The notes under the pieces are model-generated. The model had not been told where the DNA came from and did not search any database. It saw only the letters and a list, made by a program, of their open reading frames with translations. A stretch of 64,000 bases of DNA from CAYLLN01 sp964384375 (GTDB taxonomy: Bacteria > Planctomycetota > Planctomycetia > Pirellulales > Pirellulaceae), in the NCBI GenBank assembly GCA_964384375.1, contig CAYLLN010000013.1, positions 45,638 to 109,637 on the forward strand, written 5' to 3'. This document shows positions 25,320 through 32,017 of the stretch, piece after piece. Positions within the stretch are counted from its first letter, which is position 1, and every line of letters begins with the position of its first letter. The position numbers and the translations under genes were made by a program.

Positions 25320-25467
25320 TTACGACATCGTCGCAGCATAGAGGCCGATTGCAGCCCGTGCCCCGCCGCCGAGAAGACCGGCGTCACCGGCGAATTGGGC
25401 ACGAGGCGCACCACGCTTGAGAGCCGCATATCCGTCGCGATAGGGCCACGCGAAGGCCCATACAACC
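25320..25467 (-). pseudogene. possible 3' remnant of a ROK-family sugar kinase
   Basis: The minus-strand frame ending at TAA (25320-25322) reads RAQFAGDAGLLGGGARAAIG near its end, similar to the C-terminal GDDAGLIGAA block of ROK kinases. Upstream of about 25470 the frame has no kinase-like sequence and no ATP-binding motif, so only about 50 codons remain. This is a weak call based on one short motif. Confidence 0.25.
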
Positions 25468-25561
25468 GTCACGTATGAGCGCCGTCGTCTTAAGTGGATA
25501 ACTTGTCTGCCAAACGAGATCGCGAGAATCGCTCAGCATGGTAAATCGCTGGCGAAAGGCA

Positions 25562-25673
25562 GATCACGAAAACTCGAAAACAGCCGAAAACACGAAATTA
25601 ACACTGGAAGCTGTTTGACGCGAATATCGTTCCCTCGGCTTCGTGTTTTCTTCTCGTTCGTGCTTTCGTGATC
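25562..25673. repeat. CACGAAAACACGAA-type palindrome
   Basis: GATCACGAAA (25562-25571) pairs exactly with TTTCGTGATC (25664-25673), and AAAACACGAA (25587-25596) with TTCGTGTTTT (25640-25649), giving an imperfect hairpin with arms of about 35 bases. It may act as a transcription end signal for the Dabb gene or be a dispersed repeat. Confidence 0.6.
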
Positions 25674-25728
25674 GTTCGGTCAGTCGGCTTCAAGCTCAAT
25701 CGCGCGGCAGAGCGGGAAGCCTCCCTCC

Positions 25729-26034
25729 CTAACTCACATCCGCATCAAACACGCGTACGCGCTCCCAGTTCGGCTTGTTCTCTTCAATGAACTGCACGTG
25801 TCGCGGAGCGACCTGATACGCGTCGTGAGCCGCTCGCGACTCAAACACAACCTGCAGCGCCACGTCGAAATCGGTTTGGTTCACGGGTCGCGTCAGATCG
25901 GGCACCAGCTTGCCGGCGGCGAAGAAAACCGTCCCCGGATGGTCGGTCAAATACTTGCGGCAGTCGCCGAGGAGCTTCTCGACCGCAGCGGGAGAGCGAT
26001 CCTTCAGCGTGAAATAGACCATGTGTCCGAGCAT
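25729..26034 (-). CDS. Dabb-family (stress-responsive A/B barrel) protein
   Basis: The 101-aa protein has the dimeric alpha-beta barrel pattern: GHMVYFTLKDRSPAAVEKLL at the start, TVFFAAGKLVPDL and the DFDVALQVVFESRAAHDAYQ plus HVQFIEENKPNW blocks. Function in this family is often unknown. The open frame extends to 26109 but its N-terminal 25 codons lie in a palindromic element; the ATG at 26032-26034 has GGAG about 11 bases upstream and starts at the conserved domain. Confidence 0.87.
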   Translation of the reverse strand: MLGHMVYFTLKDRSPAAVEKLLGDCRKYLTDHPGTVFFAAGKLVPDLTRPVNQTDFDVALQVVFESRAAHDAYQVAPRHVQFIEENKPNWERVRVFDADVS

Positions 26035-26044
26035 GAAAGACTCC

Positions 26045-26118
26045 GTAGGGTGCATGAGCACCGCGAAATGCACCAAGTCGAACTCGGAGGTGCATTTCGT
26101 TTCACTCATGCACCCTGC
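26045..26118. repeat. GTAGGGTGCATGAG near-perfect palindrome
   Basis: GTAGGGTGCATGAG (26045-26058) pairs with CTCATGCACCCTGC (26105-26118, one mismatch), and GCGAAATGCACC (26063-26074) with GGTGCATTTCGT (26089-26100, one mismatch), so almost the whole 74 bp can form a hairpin. The GTAGGGTG ends match those of the element at 13945-14077. It lies directly upstream of the Dabb start. Confidence 0.75.
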
Positions 26119-26141
26119 TGCTAGAGGCTAGAAATGGACCG

Positions 26142-26606
26142 TCAATCGAGTTCTTTCTTCTTCTTCAACTGTCCCGCACTATCGTCGTTCACATCATAGC
26201 GTCGCCCCGACGAATCGGGCCGCCGCTGCAGGCCGGCTCGTTCGAGCAGCGACTTGCCGAGCACGGCAGTGATGTCTTCTTCCTCGCTTGGTGGCGGGCC
26301 GGTCGCTCCCAAATCTTCCGGCGAATACTGAATCTTGTACTTGTGCCGGGCCATCGACAGTGTGTCGCCCGGCTTGAGCAGCTTGCGAATGACGTGGGCC
26401 CCGTTGACCTTCACGCCGTTCTGGCTGTTCAAGTCTTGCACGTACCAATAACCGTTTTCCAGCAAAAGCTGGCAGTGCTGGCCCGACATATTCGCGAACC
26501 GCAGCACCACGTCGCAAGTTTCCCGCCGCCCGACGGTCAGCGTCGCCCGCAAGAGCGGAATCGGATCGCCGCCACCCAGCGGCACGAGTTCACCATAGTT
26601 GTCCAT
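26142..26606 (-). CDS. FHA-domain protein
   Basis: The 154-aa protein has one forkhead-associated domain (about 10-95) that binds phosphothreonine. The hallmark residues are GRRETCDVVLRFANMSGQHC (the GR and SGxH core) and the VQDLNSQNGVKVNG strand (SxNG). A Lys/Asp-rich C-terminal tail (about 110-154) follows. It may read out Ser/Thr kinase activity such as that of the kinase at 17.8 kb, but no direct link is visible. Divergent from the YhcC-type radical SAM gene. Confidence 0.9.
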   Translation of the reverse strand: MDNYGELVPLGGGDPIPLLRATLTVGRRETCDVVLRFANMSGQHCQLLLENGYWYVQDLNSQNGVKVNGAHVIRKLLKPGDTLSMARHKYKIQYSPEDLGATGPPPSEEEDITAVLGKSLLERAGLQRRPDSSGRRYDVNDDSAGQLKKKKELD

Positions 26607-26749
26607 CGCGAGACCCTTGAGGGGGCCAACAGCGCAGCCGTATCATCTAAAGGCGATCGGCCACGCCTTGCCCCAACTTGTTCCGAAGTTGTGTGCGTGA
26701 TTCCCTAACCCGCCAAGCGACGTTCTTCTGACTCTACCTGGGGGGTAGC

Positions 26750-27766
26750 GTGTCGTCAATTCTCCCGCCACTAGCTGAGATTCCTGCCGCAGAAATGCCA
26801 GCCTGGCGAGCGGCCGGCCTGCGGTATCACAGTCTGAGCTTCGTTCTCCGCCGGCGGTTCGGCGGCCGCGTACAGAAGGTCAGCCTCGACGCTGGGTTTA
26901 CGTGCCCCAATGTCGATGGTTCGGTCGCCACCGGCGGCTGCACGTTCTGCGACAACCGGAGCTTCAGCCCCAGCCGCCGCGTGCCGCGACTGGACATCAC
27001 CGGCCAACTCGACGACGGCATTCGCCGACTCAAACATCGGTACGACGTGGACCAGTTCATCGCCTATTTCCAGCCGGCGACGAACACCTACGCACCGGTC
27101 AGCCGCCTCCGCCCGCTTTATGAGCAAGCGCTGGCTCATCCACTTGTTGTAGGCCTCGCCATCGGCACGCGGCCCGACTGCTTGCCCAACGACGTGCTCG
27201 ACCTGCTTCAGGAACTGGCCGGAAAAACTTACCTTTCCGTCGAATACGGCTTGCAAACCATCCACGACCGCTCGCTCGACTGGATGAATCGGGGCCATCA
27301 TCACGACGCAACCATCGACGCCGTCGAGAGAAGTCGCGGTCGGGGCTTTGAAATCTGTGGCCATGTGATCCTCGGTCTGCCGGGCGAATCGCACGCAGAC
27401 ATGCTCGCGACGGCCCGCGAAGTCGCCCGCCTCGGTTTCGATGCCGTCAAAATCCACAACCTCTATGCCGTTCGGCGGACGCCGCTCGCCGAGCAAGTCG
27501 AACGTGGCGAAGTGAGGCTCATGGGCCGCGACGCATACGTCGCCGCGCTCGTCGATTTCCTCGAACTCTTGCCATCGGAGATGATCGTCGAAAGGGTCAG
27601 CGGCGATGCTCCGCCAGATTACTTCGTCGGCCCGACGTGGTGCCTCGACAAACCGGGCGTCCTCCGCGCCGTGCAGCACGAACTGGAACGCCGCGACACG
27701 TGGCAGGGGAAGCACTATCGCGACGAGTCCCCTCGTGGTCCGCTCGCTCCACACGTGGAAGTCTGA
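26750..27766 (+). CDS. TIGR01212/YhcC-type radical SAM protein
   Basis: The 338-aa protein has the characteristic long-spaced radical SAM cysteines (C52, C64 and C67: FTCPNVDGSVATGGCTFC), then FIAYFQPATNTYAP, AIGTRPDC, YLSVEYGLQTIHDRSLDWMN and GHVILGLPGESHADM. These match the TIGR01212/YhcC branch, whose substrate is unknown but which is related to tRNA-modifying Elp3-like enzymes. It starts at GTG 26750 with GGGGGTAG just upstream. The C-terminus ends in PHVEV. Confidence 0.92.
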   Translation: MSSILPPLAEIPAAEMPAWRAAGLRYHSLSFVLRRRFGGRVQKVSLDAGFTCPNVDGSVATGGCTFCDNRSFSPSRRVPRLDITGQLDDGIRRLKHRYDVDQFIAYFQPATNTYAPVSRLRPLYEQALAHPLVVGLAIGTRPDCLPNDVLDLLQELAGKTYLSVEYGLQTIHDRSLDWMNRGHHHDATIDAVERSRGRGFEICGHVILGLPGESHADMLATAREVARLGFDAVKIHNLYAVRRTPLAEQVERGEVRLMGRDAYVAALVDFLELLPSEMIVERVSGDAPPDYFVGPTWCLDKPGVLRAVQHELERRDTWQGKHYRDESPRGPLAPHVEV

Positions 27767-27767
27767 A

Positions 27768-27878
27768 ATGTATCGGAAACAACTCAAAACTCGTTGGTGG
27801 CTCCTGGCGCTGTTCCTGTTCGCAGGGTTGGCAGCGATTGGAATCATCGAAAAGCTCATGGGCAGATTCGATTTCTGA
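27768..27878 (+). CDS. short membrane peptide
   Basis: A 36-codon reading frame starts one base after the YhcC-type gene stop and encodes a single hydrophobic span (WWLLALFLFAGLAAIGII) with a basic N-terminus. Tight spacing to the upstream gene supports expression. No family is recognised. Confidence 0.4.
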   Translation: MYRKQLKTRWWLLALFLFAGLAAIGIIEKLMGRFDF

Positions 27879-27882
27879 ACTA

Positions 27883-28089
27883 ATGCAATTCCGCCTCCGC
27901 ACGCTGCTGATCTTCCTGGCCCTTGGGCCGTCGGTCCTGGCGAGCGTCTGATTCGCCTGAAAGCACCTAGATTTGGTCATCCTCTTGCTGGCCTCCTCTA
28001 CACGTGGCGCGAAGTGTGGTACACGGACCGCTCGATCAAATTTGCCAGTCAGATCATGGCAAACTGGCCGACTCTAGCAGACTCATAAT
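27883..28089 (+). pseudogene. truncated planctomycete-type short membrane protein
   Basis: The frame starts MQFRLRTLLIFLALGPSVLA and hits TGA at 27949-27951. This N-terminus is typical of a common planctomycete family in which the hydrophobic start leads into a longer protein. Shifting frame gives a further open stretch to a TAA at 28087-28089 (for example LIRLKAPRFGHPLAGLLYTW), so a frameshift may have broken the gene. The assignment of the second half is uncertain. Confidence 0.35.
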
Positions 28090-28177
28090 ATTCGCAGTTT
28101 TTTTAGTGCCGCTTGGTAACGCAATGGACGAGACCTGCCGAGCGCCTGGAGTCTTTCGCGGTCTCGGTCGCGAGGCA

Positions 28178-28987
28178 CTACCGGTGAGTCAACTTCAGCA
28201 CTTCGTCGAGCACTTGGCCATTCGTCGCGATCGCTTCGCCGGCATGGATCGTGCGGTTCCCTTGCCAATCGGTGAACGTGCCGCCGGCTTCTTCGACGAT
28301 CGACTGGACGGCGGCGGCGTCCCAGACATTCAGGATCGGGTCGATCATCACCTCGGCCCGGCCGGTCGCAACGAGCAGGTAGCCGTAACAATCACCCCAG
28401 GTGCGTGTGATGTAGGCAGTTTTTTGCAGCGCATCGAGGACGTGGACCGCGTCACGCCGCGCGTACATGTCGATTGCCGAGGTGACGAAGAGGCCGTCGC
28501 TCAGCTTGTCCTTCGTCGAGACGCTCGCGCGAGTCGGCAGACTGTTGCCGCGGAAGTGCCAAGTCCCTTGGCCGGCCGAAGCGAACACTCCTTCGTCGAG
28601 TCCGGGCATATAGACGAGGCCCGCGGGGCAGCGCCCCTCGTGCTCGATGCCGATCATCGTGCCATAGAGAGGGACGCCGTGGATGAACGATTTGGTCCCG
28701 TCGATCGGATCGAGAATCCAGCGAAAGCCCGACGTGCCGGCGACTTCGCCGAACTCCTCGCCGAGAATGCCGTCGTGCGGGAAGGCGGCAGCGATCCACT
28801 CGCGCAGGAGCTGCTCAGCCGAACGGTCGGCAATGGTGACGGGACTGCCGTCGGACTTTTTTTCGGTCTGAAAATTAGTCGTCTGGAAGTAGCGGAGCGT
28901 CAGTTTGCCGGCTGCCACGCCGGCGTCGCGAGCAAGCGCGAGGCGAGCGGCAACTTCAGCGGCAAGAGCAGAGGAAGGTGTGGCCAT
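28178..28987 (-). CDS. hisN: inositol monophosphatase family / histidinol-phosphatase
   Basis: The 269-aa protein is a metal-dependent phosphatase of the inositol monophosphatase superfamily. It carries GILGEEFGE (Glu ligand), WILDPIDGTKSFIHGVPLYG (the DPIDGT metal-binding core with the HisN-type KSFIHG continuation) and NVWDAAAVQSIVEEAGG at the C-terminus. The KSFIHG and LYGTMIG features favour histidinol phosphatase over inositol monophosphatase, but the substrate is not proven and no other his genes are nearby. Confidence 0.88.
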   Translation of the reverse strand: MATPSSALAAEVAARLALARDAGVAAGKLTLRYFQTTNFQTEKKSDGSPVTIADRSAEQLLREWIAAAFPHDGILGEEFGEVAGTSGFRWILDPIDGTKSFIHGVPLYGTMIGIEHEGRCPAGLVYMPGLDEGVFASAGQGTWHFRGNSLPTRASVSTKDKLSDGLFVTSAIDMYARRDAVHVLDALQKTAYITRTWGDCYGYLLVATGRAEVMIDPILNVWDAAAVQSIVEEAGGTFTDWQGNRTIHAGEAIATNGQVLDEVLKLTHR

Positions 28988-29008
28988 GCCCGTAGCTTAC
29001 ACGGTTCC

Positions 29009-29572
29009 TCACTCCTCAGAATCGGGTGAACTCCACCGCGGCCAAACGAGGTAGATCCCAAACTTGAAGACAACGAAGAGAAACGGAATGTGAATCCGCA
29101 GCATCCACATCTTGTCGGTGAGTTGCTCGACGAACAGGTTGTAGCAAATCCATACCGTTTGCATGGCGACAAACAGCAGCAGGAGCATGCCGCCGACGAA
29201 TCGCACCAGCGCCCAGAGAACCACGGTAGGATCGGGCGGAGGACCAGCTCGAACGATCGGCATAACGACGGGTCGCACCGGGGTGGGCGCTCGCACGGGG
29301 ATCGGTCCGACGGGCAACTCATCGAAGATCGATTGCTCGGCCGGATGCGGCACTGGAATCGACTGCTGGCAGACGGGGCACGCGACCGACTGGCCAATGA
29401 GTCGCGGTTCGCCCCGAAAACGCTGGCCACATTGGCAAGCCACAACAGGGCCGACCGCGGGATGGGGAACCGTCACGCTTTGCCCGCATGCCGGGCAATC
29501 CAGTTCCAGTCCGGCCGCCGATTGCGGAGCCTCGGACGATTGGCCACAAGAACAGTGGACGACGATGGCCAT
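29009..29572 (-). CDS. membrane protein with N-terminal zinc ribbons
   Basis: The 187-aa protein has two zinc-ribbon-like pairs in its first 75 residues (CSCGQ...CPACGQ and CQCGQRF...CPVCQQ), a Pro-rich linker, and two membrane helices (LVRFVGGMLLLLFVAMQTVW and IHIPFLFVVFKFGIYLVW). The ATG at 29570-29572 starts the first ribbon; the open frame upstream of it is not protein-like. It may sense or bind metal or nucleic acid at the membrane. It is downstream of fliA on the same strand. Confidence 0.7.
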   Translation of the reverse strand: MAIVVHCSCGQSSEAPQSAAGLELDCPACGQSVTVPHPAVGPVVACQCGQRFRGEPRLIGQSVACPVCQQSIPVPHPAEQSIFDELPVGPIPVRAPTPVRPVVMPIVRAGPPPDPTVVLWALVRFVGGMLLLLFVAMQTVWICYNLFVEQLTDKMWMLRIHIPFLFVVFKFGIYLVWPRWSSPDSEE

Positions 29573-29713
29573 GTGCGCACATCCCCCTGCCGTGAAACGC
29601 GGCAAGGGCATTGTGAATAATGGCAGCGGACGTGTCCACGAGAAACTGAGCGTGGAATCATCGGGGTACAGACGCACCCCGCTCGCCTGGCAGGCGAGAC
29701 GCCTGCCCCACGG

Positions 29714-30502
29714 TTACGTCCCAAACTCCGGACGCCGGCGGCCGAGCTGCCCCTGCAGGCGGGCCACGATCGAGCTGTGCATCTGGCTGACGCGGCTTTC
29801 GGACAGATCAAGCGTCGCGCCGATCTCCTTCATCGTCAGCTCTTCGTAGTAATACAGAATGATGATCAGCCGCTCGTTCCGATTGAGACCCTTGGTGACG
29901 AGCCGCATCAGATCGTTCTTCTGAATGCGGCGGGTCGGGTCTTCTCCCTTTTTGTCCTCGAGAATGTCGATCTCGCGAACGTCTTTATAGCTGTCCGTCT
30001 CGTACCACTTTTTGTTGAGGCTGATCAGGTTGACCGCGCTCGCCTCGACGAGCATTTTTTCGAGGTCAGGCACGCTCATTTCGAGCTGTGTGGCCAGTTC
30101 CGCCTCGGTGGGATGGCGGCCAAGCCGGGCTTCCAGAATTTTCGTCGCTTCGTTGAGCTTGCTGGCCTTGCTCCGGACGAGACGCGGAACCCAGTCCATG
30201 GTCCGGAGTTCGTCGAGCATGGCGCCGCGGATACGCGGGACGCAGTAGGTCTCGAACTTGACGCCGCGCGTCATGTCGAAGGCGTCGATCGCGTCCATCA
30301 GGCCGAAGACGCCGGCCGAGATGAGGTCGTCGAGTTCGACGCCCTCGGGCAGGCGGGCCCAGATTCGTTCACCGTTGTACTTCACCAGCGGCAAGTAGTG
30401 CTCGACCAGCGCGTTGCGATATTCCTTGTTGTTGGGGTCGATCTTGTAATGCTTCCAAACTTCGTCGATGTCCAGCGCTGGAGCAGCAACGGCGGTAATC
30501 AT
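29714..30502 (-). CDS. fliA: FliA/WhiG-family RNA polymerase sigma factor
   Basis: The 262-aa sigma-28-type factor directs transcription of late flagellar or developmental genes. Region 2 is visible as VKYNGERIWARLP, LDDLISAGVFGLMDAIDAFD and KFETYCVPRIRGAMLDELR. Region 3 follows (LGRHPTEAELATQLEMSVPD), then region 4 (RNERLIIILYYYEELTMKEI, LDLSESRVSQMHSSIVARLQ). The ATG at 30502 has GGAGG seven bases upstream; an ATG four codons earlier is possible. It follows flhA, flhG and the small membrane gene in the flagellar run. Confidence 0.93.
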   Translation of the reverse strand: MITAVAAPALDIDEVWKHYKIDPNNKEYRNALVEHYLPLVKYNGERIWARLPEGVELDDLISAGVFGLMDAIDAFDMTRGVKFETYCVPRIRGAMLDELRTMDWVPRLVRSKASKLNEATKILEARLGRHPTEAELATQLEMSVPDLEKMLVEASAVNLISLNKKWYETDSYKDVREIDILEDKKGEDPTRRIQKNDLMRLVTKGLNRNERLIIILYYYEELTMKEIGATLDLSESRVSQMHSSIVARLQGQLGRRRPEFGT

Positions 30503-30596
30503 TCGATCCTCCATGAGTGGATTGGCTCGGCTCGTGGGGGTAGCACTTGCCGGTCCGGCCGCGCGTCATGCGCGGCTTCCTGCCTTACGGCGACGA

Positions 30597-30854
30597 TCAG
30601 TTCGTTTTCGAGGTCGGTTTGGCTTCCGCGTTCCGCTCCCAGTCGGCCAAGGCCGCTTTGAATTGCGTCGTGACCGACTCGCGAACGAAAAGTTCGGCAA
30701 GCTGGCCGGCAACGAAACCCACGAGAGCAAACAGGAACAACCCACCGCAGGCGGCCAGGATGGTGGACTCGGTGCTCGCTTGGTGAATGAGGCCGCGGGT
30801 CAGGGTGATCCCACAAGCCAACAGCCCAAGCGAACCGGCGTAAGTCCGTGCCAT
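30597..30854 (-). CDS. small two-span membrane protein of the flagellar cluster
   Basis: The 85-aa protein has two hydrophobic stretches (GSLGLLACGITLTRGLI and ILAACGGLFLFALVGFVAGQ) and a hydrophilic C-terminal helix (TTQFKAALADWERNAEAKPT). The ATG at 30854 has a GAGGG site five bases upstream and is preferred to the earlier one at 30887. Its position between flhG and fliA suggests a flagellar role, but the family is not recognised. Confidence 0.7.
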   Translation of the reverse strand: MARTYAGSLGLLACGITLTRGLIHQASTESTILAACGGLFLFALVGFVAGQLAELFVRESVTTQFKAALADWERNAEAKPTSKTN

Positions 30855-31050
30855 TCCGCCCTCGGTATGCCCGAAAACTTTGCGCAAGCCCTACAGCTTG
30901 ACACAGCGCGGCGCAGTCCGCGCCAAGTCATTATCGGCCATACCACCTGGGAGAGTTGAGCGAATTTGCTCTCGTTTGGCGATTCTCCTTGCTGGTCCGT
31001 GAAAGCGAAACAACCTCGAGTGATTTGTGTGCGAACCGCTACAGGGCGAT

Positions 31051-31938
31051 TCATGCGGCGCGCTTGAGTTGCCGGGATGGGTCGTGGGTCGTGCTGTCGT
31101 GGGTGGGAGTGTTGGCAGTCATGCGGTCGCGGGTCGCGAGAAGCTCGGATGCCAGTTCGTCGATCGCCATCGCTAGCGGTCCGGCTGGATTCGCGATTGT
31201 CGGCGGGATACCCAGCCGCGATGCACTAGGAACACTGGCATCGGGAGGAAGCCATGCTGCCAGCGGCAGGTCGAGACCGAGGAACCGGCGGCAGGAGCGG
31301 TCGATGCGGTGGTGAACGTCGGCGGCAATGAGTTCATTGGACGCTTGATTTACAACAAGCCGCAGAGGCGGGCGGACGGGCGAACGAGTGAGCAGCGTCT
31401 TCACCGTCGCGTAGGTATCCATGACGGCAACGGCATCGGGGATCGCGACGAGGATCACCTCGCTGGCGGCTTGCCAGAAGGCGAGCGTGGCGGCACTGGT
31501 GCTGGCGCCGACATCGACGAGCACGAGATCGGCGTGGCGGCCAAGCGACTGCACTTGCCGCACGACGCGGCGAACCGAGCGTTCCGTACACGCATTGCGG
31601 GCCTCGGCGTTGGATGAGCCGACAACGACCTGCAAACCGCCGGGACCGCGAGCGAGCACCTCGTGGATGCTGCGGCGTCCGGTCAGCACTTCACCGATGC
31701 CAGCCTGGTCGGCCAGACCGCAATGAGCGGCGGCATCAGCGCGGGTCAGGTCGGCATCGATGAGCACCGTCCGCAGGCCATGTCCAGCAAGTGAGACCGA
31801 GAGATTCACCGCCAACGTCGTCGAACCGACGCCCGCTTTGCCGGCGGCCACGACGAGGAGTCGCGGTGGCGCAGCATCGCCACCCAGCGGGCGACCGCTG
31901 GCGTGCAGAAGGCGGCGAAGTTCGACGGTTGGATCCAT
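31051..31938 (-). CDS. flhG: FlhG/MinD-like P-loop ATPase
   Basis: The 295-aa protein is a SIMIBI-class ATPase of the MinD/FlhG type that controls flagellar number and placement. The deviant Walker A reads GKAGVGSTTLAVN: the signature Lys is present but the usual P-loop Lys is Ser. VLIDADLTRADAAAHCGL is the switch strand, and DLVLVDVGAST is Walker B. The ATG at 31938 borders a heptanucleotide repeat, so no ribosome site is visible. Usually flhF lies between flhA and flhG; it is missing here. Confidence 0.85.
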   Translation of the reverse strand: MDPTVELRRLLHASGRPLGGDAAPPRLLVVAAGKAGVGSTTLAVNLSVSLAGHGLRTVLIDADLTRADAAAHCGLADQAGIGEVLTGRRSIHEVLARGPGGLQVVVGSSNAEARNACTERSVRRVVRQVQSLGRHADLVLVDVGASTSAATLAFWQAASEVILVAIPDAVAVMDTYATVKTLLTRSPVRPPLRLVVNQASNELIAADVHHRIDRSCRRFLGLDLPLAAWLPPDASVPSASRLGIPPTIANPAGPLAMAIDELASELLATRDRMTANTPTHDSTTHDPSRQLKRAA

Positions 31939-32017
31939 GTTCAAAGTTCAAGGTTTAACGTTCAAGGTTGCGGATTCAAGGTTCCTGACTTTGAACCTTG
32001 AACTTGGAACCTTGAAC
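31939..32017. repeat. heptanucleotide repeat filling the flhA-flhG gap
   Basis: On the plus strand seven units near GTTCAAG (31939-31987) are followed by four near CCTTGAA (31989-32016), giving an imperfect hairpin. The repeat exactly spans from the base before the flhG start to the base before the flhA stop (32018). The units match those of the repeat within the kinase gene at 19087-19154. Confidence 0.8.

Larger units (their letters stand above)
25291..25728. other. gene-free region with a ROK-like remnant and a palindromic element
   Basis: This 438-bp stretch has no credible complete gene. Its left part holds a possible C-terminal fragment of a ROK-type kinase on the minus strand (25320-25467). 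Its right part holds an A/T-richer inverted repeat (25562-25673). Confidence 0.6.
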
